Shown: one piece after another, positions 1 to 7,001 of the stretch
How the letters are laid out: each line of letters opens with the position of its first letter
Numbering within the stretch: the stretch's first letter is position 1
Assembly: GCA_030673995.1 (NCBI GenBank)
Contig: DAOUYU010000035.1
Location: 1 to 11,898 of the forward strand
Direction of reading: 5' to 3'
DNA from: Candidatus Aminicenantota bacterium
GTDB taxonomy: Bacteria; Acidobacteriota; Aminicenantia; Aminicenantales; Aminicenantaceae
Length of the DNA stretch: 11,898 nucleotides
The notes under the pieces: model-generated
Databases searched by the model: none
What the model saw: only the letters and a program-made list of their open reading frames with translations
Told to the model about the DNA's origin: nothing
Program-made: the position numbers and the translations under genes

Positions 1-106
1 GGAAAGGGGACTGTCCCCTTTTTTCTTGGAACGAGTTTCGAGGCTGCCGAGAAGGCCTAGTGGAGTAAGGCGTTAAAAATCTGAAGGGGAGCAAGACTAT
101 CCCCCA
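1..106. repeat. GGGGACTGTCCCC palindrome plus a decayed second copy
   Basis: A near-perfect palindrome AAAGGGGACTGTCCCCTTT lies at about 4-22 and is followed by a T-run. A weaker, diverged match (GGGGA at 86-90, TCCCC at 100-104, 9-nt loop) lies about 65 bp further on. The core and A/T flanks match the elements at 4621-4710 and 9682-9733, so this is one copy of an interspersed intergenic family. It may also act as a terminator for whatever lies left of the window. Between the halves, positions 31-55 resemble 4540-4569 (ACGAGT..CGAG..TGC) if gaps are allowed. Seen in sequence; the assignment to a mobile family is inference. Confidence 0.6.
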
Positions 107-158
107 AAACCTCTATCAATTATGCGGAATCGAAATGTTAACTTTTTTCAGATATTCT

Positions 159-188
159 TTGTGTTTAAAGAACTGATTCTGGTATAAT
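159..188 (+). promoter_or_regulatory. sigma70-like extended -10 promoter of the ACT-domain gene
   Basis: A perfect TATAAT lies at 183-188, preceded by TGG at 180-182, which forms an extended -10 (TGnTATAAT). The -35 is weak: TTGTGT at 159-164 with an 18-bp spacer, which is acceptable for an extended -10 promoter. Transcription would start near 195, giving a short leader that includes the ribosome binding site at 201-210. Confidence 0.6.
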
Positions 189-200
189 TCGGTTTCCATA

Positions 201-210
201 GAGGAGGAGA
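201..210 (+). promoter_or_regulatory. Ribosome binding site deciding the GTG start
   Basis: GAGGAGGAGA ends three bases before the GTG at 214. This strong purine-rich Shine-Dalgarno is the reason to accept the GTG start. The next in-frame ATG, in the second half of the first ACT domain, would remove the conserved N-P-G turn. Confidence 0.7.
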
Positions 211-213
211 AAA

Positions 214-609
214 GTGCACAATGTAAAGCAAGAAACAGAAATTCATGTCATTACTCCAAATGAGCCCGGGATTCTGGGCCGAATCCTGGGGACTTTAGCA
301 AACGTCGGTGTAAATCTCATGGCTCTTCATGCACACGCCGAAAAAAACATAGGTAATTTCCTTCTCATAACTTCTGATAATACAAAAGCTGAAAAAGCTC
401 TTAAAGGATTAGGCTACAAGGTAAAAACCAATAAGGTTGTTACCGCCCAGATCGAGGATCGAATCGGAGCAGGGGCAGAAATAGGAGCTATGCTTGGAAA
501 TGCTGCGATTGATATTGATTACTGTTACGGAACTTCTACAGGAACAGGGCACGCACTTTTGGTGTTCAAAACAAACAACATAAAAAAAACTCTTGAAACC
601 TTAGGCTAA
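214..609 (+). CDS. Small tandem ACT-domain protein
   Basis: This 131-residue protein consists almost entirely of two ACT domains. The first (about residues 7-73) opens with IHVITPNEPGILGRILGTLA, the usual beta strand, then the N-x-P-G turn that forms the ligand pocket, then an amphipathic helix. The second (about 76-130) has EDRIGAGAEIGAMLGNAAID followed by a strand containing HALLVF. No catalytic domain is attached, so by family analogy this is a stand-alone amino-acid-sensing protein or a binding partner of an enzyme or transporter. The ligand cannot be told from sequence. It starts with GTG and has its own promoter. The peptide transporter genes lie 271 bp downstream, so a role in sensing amino acids imported by them is possible but only inferred from position. 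Confidence 0.85.
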   Translation: MHNVKQETEIHVITPNEPGILGRILGTLANVGVNLMALHAHAEKNIGNFLLITSDNTKAEKALKGLGYKVKTNKVVTAQIEDRIGAGAEIGAMLGNAAIDIDYCYGTSTGTGHALLVFKTNNIKKTLETLG

Positions 610-880
610 TAGACGAAAAAACAACACTTCCCATTCATGTCAAAATATATTCTTTCCCAAGAGGGCACATTTATCATCAGATATTTAACCTGTTGGAAGA
701 GGCCAAATCTCCTAGGTTGAATTACGGGGAAAATAATCTTCTGGTTTAAACCATCAAGAACTGGAGGAAAATCATGTCCCTCTCTCACTCAAGGGTTTCT
801 AAATTTCTTTTTTTGTTAGAAAAAATAATTTTTATGTGTTAGACTTTTTTCAACCTTAAACCAGGGAAAGGATATTTGAA
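610..880. other. Spacer between the ACT gene and the OPT transporter
   Basis: No established gene lies in these 271 bases. They hold a possible 22-codon leader ORF (774-842), a weak inverted repeat AACCT (687-691) / AGGTT (714-718), and an A/T-rich stretch before the transporter start. No clear terminator for the ACT gene is visible, and I found no promoter with both boxes well spaced. TTGAAT at 717-722 and TGGTTTAAA at 742-750 are too far apart (22-bp spacer). Whether the transporters are transcribed from here or by read-through is therefore open. Confidence 0.5.
774..842 (+). CDS. Possible 22-residue leader peptide upstream of the OPT transporter
   Basis: An ATG at 774 sits six bases after a perfect GGAGG (763-767) and opens a short reading frame MSLSHSRVSKFLFLLEKIIFMC ending at TAG 840-842, 38 bp before the transporter start. 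The first half carries two basic residues and the second half is hydrophobic. The ribosome binding site is better than that of the transporter itself, which suggests either a regulatory leader peptide or a tiny membrane peptide. There is no homologue I recognise and the codon content is A/T-driven, so it may be chance. Confidence 0.3.
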   Translation: MSLSHSRVSKFLFLLEKIIFMC

Positions 881-2782
881 ATGGAAGAGTTTAAGCCTTA
901 TGTACCCGACATAACGTCCTTCAAAGATTTCTCTTTTAAAGCCATCATAGTCGGAGCAATTCTCGGCGTCATCTTCGGCTCAGCCAATGCTTACCTGGGC
1001 TTAAGAGTTGGACTCACGATCTCAACAGCAATTCCTCTTGCCGTTATTTCTGTAGCAGTCTTTAGAGCGTTAGGCCCTATTCTTGGAAAAAGTTCAATCC
1101 TGGAGTGTAACATAGCCCAGACTACAGGCTCGGCCAGCTCTTCTCTTGCCTCTGGACTCATCTTCACCATCCCTGCCCTCTTTATGTGGGGTTTCAGCCC
1201 AAGCCTCTTTAAAATCGGTTCTTTAGCCCTGCTTGGAGGAATCCTGGGTGTACTCTTTATGATCCCTCTCAGGAAAGCTCTTATTGTCAAAGAACATGGG
1301 ATCCTCCCTTATCCTGAAGGAACTGCAGCGGCTCAAGTCCTGATCTCAGCAGAAGAAGGAGGAGCCAAGGCTAAAAATGTATTCCTTGGTTTGGGTGTAG
1401 GGGCAGTGTTCAAAGCTTGTATTGCAGTCTTGAAAGCCTGGCCGGAAAAAATTTTTCTAACGCTTCCCATTCTCAAAAAAGCCAAGGTCGGGATGGAACC
1501 CACACCTGCCCTTCTGGGCGTGGGATTTATTTTGGGTCCTCGAATCGCGGGAATCATGGTCGCGGGCGGACTTCTTTCCTGGGTAGGAATTATCCCTTTG
1601 ATCGCTTACTTCGGGGAACATCTCAATATCCCTCTGTTTCCTGAAACAGAGCTTCCTATAGCCCAAATGAGCGCCGAACAAATTTGGAATAAATACATAA
1701 GGGTTATTGGCGCTGGAGCAGTTGCAGTTGGCGGAATCATCACCGTCATCAAGTCCCTGCCAACGATGTTAAATGCGCTGAAGATGGGTATTAAAGACTT
1801 CAGCCTGAGCAGGCAAAATAGTCAGTTCAAGAAGAAAAGGACTGATACCGATCTACCTATTACAGTTCTCGGGCTCGGAGCTCTCATTGTAATACTCATA
1901 CTCATCCTGCTTCCCCAGATTCTCGGCATTGAAACAACTCTTTTGGTACGGCTTATTGGTGCGGTTTGCATCGTCTTTTTCGCCTTCTGTTTTGTGACAG
2001 TCTCATCCAGAATAGTCGGAATGGTTGGAGTTACTTCTAATCCTACTTCCGGCATGACTATCGTCACTCTTCTCGGCACAAGCCTTCTCTTTTTAGCCCT
2101 GGGATGGACAGACACTTTAGGTATGGCCACGGCCATCACTGTGGGTACAGTTGTCTGTGTCGGGGCTTCCATCGCTGGCGACATCTCACAGGACCTCAAA
2201 GCGGGTTACATTATCGGAGCCACACCCAAAAGGCAGCAAACTTCAGAATTGATAGGGGTTTTAACAGCAGCTTTTGCCATAGCCGCAGCAGTCTGGCTTC
2301 TCGGCGAGGCCTTTGAATTTGGCACCGAGGCCCTGCCTGCCCCTCAAGCGACGTTGATGAAAACAGTCATCGAGGGAGTCCTCGGGGGGAACCTGCCATG
2401 GGGACTTGTTTTAATCGGAGGATCCTTTGCCATCATGGCAGAACTCGTAGGAGTTCCTTCTCTTCCCTTTGCCGTAGGGATCTACCTACCTCTTTCCACC
2501 ATGACTCCAATTTTCGTAGGGGGATATCTCAGACATTTCATAGAGAAAAGTGCCGGCAAAAACGAGAAACAAAAAACTAATAAAAAAGAGAAAGGTATTC
2601 TTCTCGGCTCAGGATTTATCGCTGGAGAAGGAATCGCCATGGTGTGTGTAGCCATTTATGCTTATATCGCAAAAGCAAAGCCCCCAGGAATAGGACTCAT
2701 CTGGCCACCCTATGCGGAATGGATTGCTCTTGCGGCTTTTCTTGTTTTGGTTTTGTATCTCATTAAAAAGACTTCTAAGTAG
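881..2782 (+). CDS. OPT-family oligopeptide transporter
   Basis: This is a 633-residue integral membrane protein of the OPT superfamily (prokaryotic TIGR00733-like branch), whose members move oligopeptides or metal-chelate compounds into the cell, probably by proton coupling. The N-terminus shows the family start: a short cytosolic lead, then a first helix with AILGVIFGSANAYLGLRVGLTIS (about residues 25-47). Further recognisable stretches are the NIAQTTGSASSSLASG segment (about 86-101), the EGTAAAQVL segment (about 146-154), NPTSGMT (about 386-392) and GDISQDLKAGYIIGATPKRQQ (about 433-453). Some 14-16 hydrophobic segments are spread along it, and the length is normal for the prokaryotic branch. 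A polar loop (about 310-325, rich in K and R) divides the two halves. GGGAAAGGA at 863-872 is the likely ribosome binding site. The CstA-family gene follows after 37 bp on the same strand, so the two are probably one transcript. Substrate specificity cannot be read from the sequence. Confidence 0.92.
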   Translation: MEEFKPYVPDITSFKDFSFKAIIVGAILGVIFGSANAYLGLRVGLTISTAIPLAVISVAVFRALGPILGKSSILECNIAQTTGSASSSLASGLIFTIPALFMWGFSPSLFKIGSLALLGGILGVLFMIPLRKALIVKEHGILPYPEGTAAAQVLISAEEGGAKAKNVFLGLGVGAVFKACIAVLKAWPEKIFLTLPILKKAKVGMEPTPALLGVGFILGPRIAGIMVAGGLLSWVGIIPLIAYFGEHLNIPLFPETELPIAQMSAEQIWNKYIRVIGAGAVAVGGIITVIKSLPTMLNALKMGIKDFSLSRQNSQFKKKRTDTDLPITVLGLGALIVILILILLPQILGIETTLLVRLIGAVCIVFFAFCFVTVSSRIVGMVGVTSNPTSGMTIVTLLGTSLLFLALGWTDTLGMATAITVGTVVCVGASIAGDISQDLKAGYIIGATPKRQQTSELIGVLTAAFAIAAAVWLLGEAFEFGTEALPAPQATLMKTVIEGVLGGNLPWGLVLIGGSFAIMAELVGVPSLPFAVGIYLPLSTMTPIFVGGYLRHFIEKSAGKNEKQKTNKKEKGILLGSGFIAGEGIAMVCVAIYAYIAKAKPPGIGLIWPPYAEWIALAAFLVLVLYLIKKTSK

Positions 2783-2819
2783 TCATAGCGTTTCCTTCTG
2801 ATCATTAAATGGATCTGAA

Positions 2820-4490
2820 ATGAACACACTCATAATCGCTTTAATTCTAATAGCCTGGCTTATCCTGGGATATAAAATATACGGAAGTTTTATCGAAAAA
2901 AGAGTCGTTAAACCTGACAAAAATCGTGTTACTCCAGCAAGGGAATTGAATGACGGGATTGACTATTCTCCAGCAAAAAAATCGCTCCTTTTCGGCCATC
3001 ACTTCTCCTCGATTGCCGGGGCAGGACCTATCATCGGTCCCCTGCTCGGAGTTCTCTATTTCGGCTGGTTAGCAGCTCTCCTCTGGGTAGCCCTTGGCAG
3101 TGTTTTCTTGGGCGCAGTCCATGATTACACTTCCCTTATGACATCTGTCCAGAATAAGGGCACTTCTCTAGCAGACATATCCGAAAAAACCCTGTGTTCC
3201 CGGACAAGAATCATATTTTCTATCTTCGTCTGGATGGCTCTGGCTCTGGTTATCGCTATCTTTGCTGTTGTTGCCTCTCAAACTCTTGTCTCCCAGCCAG
3301 AAATAGTGATTCCCACCTTCGGACTGATCTTCATTGCCATGTTTTTCGGCTGGCTCATCTATAAAAAAGGGATGAACATCGTCCTGGGAACATTGGTTGC
3401 TCTCCTTTTGCTCTTCCTTTTCATCTACATTGGCAAATTGATACCAGTAGCCATTACCGCTCAGGTATTTGGAATGTCCAGCCAGAAATTCTGGTTTTTC
3501 GTCCTTATCATTTACAGTTTCTTCGCTTCCTCTCTTCCAGTCTGGTTCCTTCTCCAGCCTCGAGATTACATAAGCACATGGATTCTCTTTTTGGGTCTTG
3601 GATTAGGATATCTCGGCTTAATCATTTCCCATCCTTCCCTGAATGCCCCGGCTTTTGTTTCTTTTTCCAGCAAAGGGGGACCTCTCTGGCCAATGCTCTT
3701 CGTCATTATCGCCTGTGGAGCTATCTCCGGTTTCCACTCGATCGTTGCCGGTGGAACAACAGCCAAGCAGCTACCGGATGAATTGAGCGGCAAGTTGATT
3801 GGATATGGCGGGATGGTAACGGAAGCCGCTCTTGCAGGCCTTGTGATATTCATTGCAGCCAGTGCATTAATCTGGGACCCTTCAGGGGCAGAAAGTCAAT
3901 TTGGCTTTCAGTATTTAATGATATCTCTGGGAGATCCGATAAGGGCTTTTGCTACCGGGTACGGAAGGTTTATCTCTTCTATTCCCGGGCTCAGCCTGGT
4001 TATAGGGACTTTCTTCGGTATGGTTATGCTTAATGCTTTTGTTCTGACCACCCTCGATACAGGCACTAGGCTGGGTCGGCTTATCTCTACTGAGCTCCTT
4101 GGAAATAAGATATCTCTTCTCAAAAATAGATGGGTAGCCTCTGTCTTTATTCTGGTTTTTGCATCCATTCTTGGCGGAACGGAAGGTTATAAAGCTATCT
4201 GGCCACTCTTTGGCGCTTCAAACCAGCTTGTAGCAGCCCTTGCTTTGATCGTTGTCTCCTCTTATCTTGTGGGCATAAAAAGGCCAAAAAAATATACAGT
4301 TTACCCCGCGCTTTTCATGCTGGTAACTACACTCGGTGCCCTTATTTACCAGGGATTTCACTTCTTTAAGAAAGAAAGCTACCTTATGGGATGTATAAGC
4401 ATTATTCTGATCGTTCTGGCCATTATCATCGTCTATGATGCAAGGGCGATCCTGTTTAAGAAAATGACAAAGAGCCCTGCGCAAAACTGA
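2820..4490 (+). CDS. cstA: CstA-family carbon starvation transporter
   Basis: A 556-residue polytopic membrane protein of the CstA/BtsT family. E. coli members have been linked to peptide uptake during carbon starvation and to pyruvate uptake. The diagnostic N-terminal block FGHHFSSIAGAGPIIGP is at residues 58-74, followed by VALGSVFLGAVHDYTSL (about 90-106). Other family stretches are SGFHSIVAGGTTAKQL (about 303-318) and TTLDTGTRLGRL near residue 410. It is about 150 residues shorter than E. coli CstA (701 aa), matching the short form common outside enterobacteria, so it is not a truncation. The start ATG at 2820 has only a weak GGA (2811-2813) in front, consistent with translation following that of the preceding transporter. 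The pair looks like a two-transporter uptake unit; whether the substrate is peptide or pyruvate is undecided. Confidence 0.93.
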   Translation: MNTLIIALILIAWLILGYKIYGSFIEKRVVKPDKNRVTPARELNDGIDYSPAKKSLLFGHHFSSIAGAGPIIGPLLGVLYFGWLAALLWVALGSVFLGAVHDYTSLMTSVQNKGTSLADISEKTLCSRTRIIFSIFVWMALALVIAIFAVVASQTLVSQPEIVIPTFGLIFIAMFFGWLIYKKGMNIVLGTLVALLLLFLFIYIGKLIPVAITAQVFGMSSQKFWFFVLIIYSFFASSLPVWFLLQPRDYISTWILFLGLGLGYLGLIISHPSLNAPAFVSFSSKGGPLWPMLFVIIACGAISGFHSIVAGGTTAKQLPDELSGKLIGYGGMVTEAALAGLVIFIAASALIWDPSGAESQFGFQYLMISLGDPIRAFATGYGRFISSIPGLSLVIGTFFGMVMLNAFVLTTLDTGTRLGRLISTELLGNKISLLKNRWVASVFILVFASILGGTEGYKAIWPLFGASNQLVAALALIVVSSYLVGIKRPKKYTVYPALFMLVTTLGALIYQGFHFFKKESYLMGCISIILIVLAIIIVYDARAILFKKMTKSPAQN

Positions 4491-4570
4491 AAAGAAATGG
4501 ACAGAATAAGCAGAACGGGCTGAATAGCCTGAATTATTCACGAGTCGAGATTGCTGCAGATGAGAGGCGT

Positions 4571-4609
4571 CGGCCCATGAAGCTGTGGTAGTCTACCGCG
4601 AATGGGCCG
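4571..4609. repeat. Nested hairpin with CGGCCCAT arms
   Basis: CGGCCCAT (4571-4578) pairs perfectly with ATGGGCCG (4602-4609), and inside it GGTA (4587-4590) pairs with TACC (4594-4597) around a 3-nt loop. No T-run follows directly, so it is not a simple terminator. It sits 12 bases before the GGGGACAG palindromes and may form part of a composite repetitive extragenic element with them. Confidence 0.55.
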
Positions 4610-4620
4610 CAACGAAGAAA

Positions 4621-4710
4621 AAAAAAGGGGACAGCCCCCTTTTTTATATTTTGATTATTATGGCATTGAAAAAAATGAAAGATGAAAAAAGGGGCTGTCC
4701 CCTTTTTTTT
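4621..4710. repeat. Pair of opposed AAAAAAGGGG...CCCCTTTTTT palindromes
   Basis: Copy one is at 4621-4645 (AAAAAAGGGG, 5-nt loop ACAGC, CCCCTTTTTT). Copy two is at 4685-4710 (AAAAAAGGGG, loop CTGT, CCCC and eight T). Copy two is the reverse complement of copy one apart from one C, so the two together also form a larger inverted repeat around about 39 bases. Each has a 10-bp stem ending in T on both strands and could serve as a bidirectional terminator for the convergent genes on either side. The same core recurs at 1-23 and 9682-9733. Confidence 0.75.
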
Positions 4711-4721
4711 GCTCGTAGGGT

Positions 4722-4840
4722 AAAAAATGCCGACTCATAATAAAAGTGAGAACATGGAAGAAAGTCTGAATCTTGGTTATGATAAAAACAACACAAAGAG
4801 CTCATATCACAGTAAATAATATATAGTGTCGGCAGTTTTT
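4722..4840. repeat. Block bounded by AAAAAnTGCCGAC inverted repeats
   Basis: AAAAAATGCCGAC (4722-4734) and GTCGGCAGTTTTT (4828-4840) are inverted copies of 13 bases with one mismatch. They enclose about 93 A/T-rich bases with no ORF. Read on the - strand, the distal arm ends in GTCGGCATTTTTT just downstream of the 90-aa gene, so it could be the stem of an extended terminator, a small RNA, or the ends of a tiny non-autonomous element. No flanking direct repeat is clear. Confidence 0.4.
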
Positions 4841-4863
4841 ATGAATAATCCAGGATGGATCGT

Positions 4864-5136
4864 TTATGGCAAAGTTGTTACTTTAAAAACAACACCTTTT
4901 GGGTCAGGACAGGTCAAAATCTCTGTCTCAGAAATCCAATCATCATGGGGAAGCTCATCTTCTCTCTGTTTGGCGGTTAAAAAAGGAAAAAGGCTGTTTA
5001 AAGCGTAAATACAGATTCTTTTCTCAGGCGGTATTTCAATCATACCTAATCCCCTGATGAAAAAGTGGTCACCGATTTTATGTTTCGCTCCACATCTCTC
5101 TTTTATCTTCACCACCTCAACTTTTAAACCTTTCAT
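4864..5136 (-). CDS. TIGR04076-type small conserved protein
   Basis: A 90-residue soluble protein of the TIGR04076 type, a family of unknown function. Features I associate with the family are the start KVEVVKIKERCGAKHKIGD (a Cys and His in a C-x3-H spacing at 15 and 19), the central YALNSLFPFL block (about 44-53), and the C-terminal TCPDP...VVFKV (Cys76). The conserved cysteines and histidine could bind a metal, but this is not established. The ATG at 5136 has a perfect AGGAGG four bases upstream (5146-5141) and a plausible divergent promoter. It is transcribed away from the exbD-like gene and converges on cstA. No signal peptide or membrane segment is present. Confidence 0.8.
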   Translation of the reverse strand: MKGLKVEVVKIKERCGAKHKIGDHFFIRGLGMIEIPPEKRICIYALNSLFPFLTAKQREDELPHDDWISETEILTCPDPKGVVFKVTTLP

Positions 5137-5157
5137 GTTTCCTCCTTTTCTTCTTCA

Positions 5158-5186
5158 AATATATATCCCAGAAATATAAAAATCAA
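5158..5186 (-). promoter_or_regulatory. Promoter of the TIGR04076-type gene
   Basis: On the - strand, TTGATT (5186-5181), a 17-bp spacer and TATATT (5163-5158) match sigma70 boxes at 4 of 6 and 5 of 6 positions. The start point would be near 5151, leaving a very short leader with the AGGAGG. The region is A/T-rich, so a chance match is possible. Confidence 0.45.
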
Positions 5187-5209
5187 ACCAAAGAATTTCT
5201 TAAATAAAA

Positions 5210-5239
5210 TTGACAAAACAGAAATACATGTCGTAAAAT
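5210..5239 (+). promoter_or_regulatory. Sigma70-like promoter of the exbD-like gene
   Basis: A perfect TTGACA (5210-5215), an 18-bp spacer and TAAAAT (5234-5239) lie upstream of AAGGAGG (5264-5270) and the ATG at 5276. It lies back to back with the - strand promoter at 5158-5186, the two -35 boxes 23 bp apart, so a shared regulator could act on both. No obvious operator palindrome is seen between them. Confidence 0.65.
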
Positions 5240-5275
5240 TAAATTTACAGTAATACTGAATAGAAGGAGGAAACT

Positions 5276-5683
5276 ATGTCTGCAAATGCTGAACCCAATG
5301 TCGTTCCTCTTTGCGATGTCTTATTAGTTCTGCTTATCATATTCATGGTAATAACGCCTACGCTTCAAAAAGGAATCGATGTCCAGCTTCCTGACACATC
5401 CCCAGATCAAGGCGGGCCAGCTTCTAATGTTATCGTTATGACATTGCACAAAAACATGAAAGTTGACATCAATCACGAATACCACGAGTGGGAGATTCTT
5501 CCGGATAAGCTAGAACAGATCTACGCACCACGTCACGAAAAAGTAATATTCATCAGAGCTGAAGCAAGAGTCCCTTTCGTCAAAGTCCTGGAACTTATTG
5601 ATATAGCTAAAGGTGCAGGAGTGGAAGTATTGGGAATAATTCCTGAATATTTCGAAGAAGGTGAAGAGACTCAAATCTATTAA
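5276..5683 (+). CDS. exbD: ExbD/TolR-like biopolymer transport protein
   Basis: A 135-residue bitopic inner-membrane protein of the ExbD/TolR family, which works with ExbB/TolQ as a proton-driven motor energising TonB or Tol systems. The single N-terminal helix (about residues 11-31, PLCDVLLVLLIIFMVITP) carries the key membrane aspartate, Asp14, in the family position. It is followed by the QKGIDVQLPD stretch and a periplasmic domain to the C-terminus, ending in an unusually acidic tail (YFEEGEETQIY). The cytosolic N-terminus is very short. AAGGAGG five bases before the ATG fixes the start. No ExbB, TonB or TolQ gene is in the window and the gene seems to be transcribed alone, so its motor partner must be encoded elsewhere. 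A dedicated non-TonB role is also possible. Confidence 0.9.
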   Translation: MSANAEPNVVPLCDVLLVLLIIFMVITPTLQKGIDVQLPDTSPDQGGPASNVIVMTLHKNMKVDINHEYHEWEILPDKLEQIYAPRHEKVIFIRAEARVPFVKVLELIDIAKGAGVEVLGIIPEYFEEGEETQIY

Positions 5684-5763
5684 TTTTCCCCCTTTTTCTC
5701 CATTATAAGATAATTTCCATACATCAGAGATTATATCCCATTTTTTGCGCTTTGCGCATACTT

Positions 5764-5797
5764 AAAGGGTGGTACTTTGGGGAGCGTCCCTTTCTTT
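5764..5797. terminator. Possible terminator / degenerate GGGGA...TCCC element
   Basis: AAAGGG (5764-5769) and CCCTTT (5788-5793) can pair, or alternatively GGGA (5780-5783) with TCCC (5787-5790) around a 3-nt loop, followed by TTTCTTTTT. It lies between the convergent exbD-like and acyl-CoA dehydrogenase genes. The sequence looks like a decayed member of the GGGGACAG family seen elsewhere in the window. The stem is weak. Confidence 0.35.
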
Positions 5798-5802
5798 TTC
5801 TT

Positions 5803-6951
5803 CTATTTTATCGGTCCGATAGCCTCTTTTGAGATGACCAGCCGCTGGATTTCATTTGTCCCTTCATAAATTTGCAGGAGCTTTGCATCTCTCATTAATT
5901 TTTCCATAGGATAATCTTTCATGTACCCGTATCCACCAAAAATCTGGAGAGTTTCCGTAGTCACTCTCATTGCAACATCAGAACCATAAACTTTAGCCAT
6001 AGCTGATTCTTTTCCGCAAGGCTTTCCTTGCTCTAGAAGCCATGCTGCATGCCAGACAAGGTGGCGGGCAGCATTTATTTCAGTAGCCATTTGGGCTATC
6101 TTAAAGGCTGTATTCTGAAAGAGGGCGATGGATTTCCCAAACTGTTTTCTCGTTTTTGCATATTCAATCGCATATTCAAGAGCCGTCCTTGCCACTCCAA
6201 TTCCGGCTGCTCCAACAGGTGCTCTTGTTCTATCTAGAGTCCTCATGGCTATGATGAAACCTATTCCCTCTCTCCCCAGAAGATTTTCAACCGGTACCTT
6301 CATATCTTCAAAAAAGAGCTCTACTGTATTGGACGCTCTGTGCCCCATTTTATCTTCCTCTTTTCCTACAGTTAACCCTGGAGTTTCGCGTGGAACCACT
6401 ATAGCACTCATGCCACGAGCCCCTTTTTCAGGATCAGTCAGGCAGAAAATAACATAAAAACTTGCTATTCCGCCGTTGGAAATAAAACATTTTGAACCAT
6501 TTATAACATATTCATTGCCCACTTTTTTTGCCGTTGTCTTAAGAGAGCCCGCATCAGAACCTGCTTCTCTCTCTGTGAGACAAAAAGAGGCAAAAAGCAT
6601 TTTTTCAGTCTGGGGTGTGAGAAATTTCTTTTTCTGTTCATCAGTCCCATAAAGAATAATGGGCGTGTAGGCTAAAGCATTAACCATCATTGTTGTATAC
6701 ATTCCCGCGCAACCAGCCGCCAGTTCTTCGCTTATTATAATGGTATCAATATCACTTAATCCCCCTCCTCCATATTCCTTAGGAATCGTGCAGGTAAGAA
6801 ACCCAACCGCAAAGGCTTTTTTCATGATTTCTTCAGGAAATTCCTCACCTTTATCGTACTTTGCCGCATTGGGTTTCAACTCTTTTTCGGAAAACTCCCG
6901 GGCCATCTCCTGAAGTGCTTTTTGTTCTTCCGTCAAACTAAAATCAATCAC
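5803..6951 (-). CDS. Acyl-CoA dehydrogenase, short-chain type
   Basis: An FAD-dependent dehydrogenase of 382 residues that would oxidise acyl-CoA to trans-2-enoyl-CoA and pass electrons to electron-transfer flavoprotein. From the GTG start at 6951, the FAD/CoA signature LTEREAGSDAGSLKTTA is at about residues 125-141, RTRAPVGAAGIGVARTALEYA at about 241-261, ARKQFGK-like TRKQFGK at about 267-273, and IFGGYGYMKDYPMEKLMRDAK at about 337-357. QIYEGTNEIQRLVI then contains the catalytic base Glu363, in the position used by butyryl-type and other short-chain enzymes; the exact chain length is not readable. The upstream GTG at 6972 was rejected because AAGGAGG (6964-6958) lies six bases before 6951 and would itself be translated. 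The gene has its own promoter and no ETF or thiolase genes beside it. Confidence 0.93.
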   Translation of the reverse strand: MIDFSLTEEQKALQEMAREFSEKELKPNAAKYDKGEEFPEEIMKKAFAVGFLTCTIPKEYGGGGLSDIDTIIISEELAAGCAGMYTTMMVNALAYTPIILYGTDEQKKKFLTPQTEKMLFASFCLTEREAGSDAGSLKTTAKKVGNEYVINGSKCFISNGGIASFYVIFCLTDPEKGARGMSAIVVPRETPGLTVGKEEDKMGHRASNTVELFFEDMKVPVENLLGREGIGFIIAMRTLDRTRAPVGAAGIGVARTALEYAIEYAKTRKQFGKSIALFQNTAFKIAQMATEINAARHLVWHAAWLLEQGKPCGKESAMAKVYGSDVAMRVTTETLQIFGGYGYMKDYPMEKLMRDAKLLQIYEGTNEIQRLVISKEAIGPIK

Positions 6952-7001
6952 TTTTTTCCTCCTTGATCTCACATTGTATTCTTCATATTACAACCTAACG
7001 T

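Larger units (their letters stand above)
4491..4863. other. Gene-free convergent spacer filled with palindromes
   Basis: The 373 bases between the convergent cstA and TIGR04076-type genes carry no supported ORF. In order they hold: a nested hairpin at 4571-4609; two mirror-image GGGGACAG palindromes at 4621-4645 and 4685-4710; and an A/T-rich block 4722-4840 bounded by 13-bp inverted repeats with one mismatch. The forward open frame overlapping the right end (from 4826) is the antisense shadow of the 90-aa gene. Confidence 0.6.

Noticed and set aside
597..743. Open + frame reading LIDEKTTLPIHVKIYSFPRGHIYHQ and onward, which looks protein-like
   Set aside because: It has no ATG, GTG or TTG near its beginning and stops after about 48 codons. 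A gene remnant is possible but I recognise no family.
606..788. 60-codon open frame on the - strand after the ACT gene
   Set aside because: No ribosome binding site, no recognisable domain, and it would read into the end of the ACT gene; it looks like chance.
4826..5008. 60-codon + strand frame in the middle intergenic region
   Set aside because: It overlaps, antisense, the 90-aa gene, which has a perfect Shine-Dalgarno and family-like sequence.
5746..5758. TGCGC-TTT-GCGCA hairpin after the exbD-like gene
   Set aside because: There is no T-run 3' of the stem on either strand, so it does not look like an intrinsic terminator.
6952..6972. Upstream GTG start for the acyl-CoA dehydrogenase
   Set aside because: The AAGGAGG lies between it and the GTG at 6951 with ideal spacing, and the added MRSRRKK is unlike the family.
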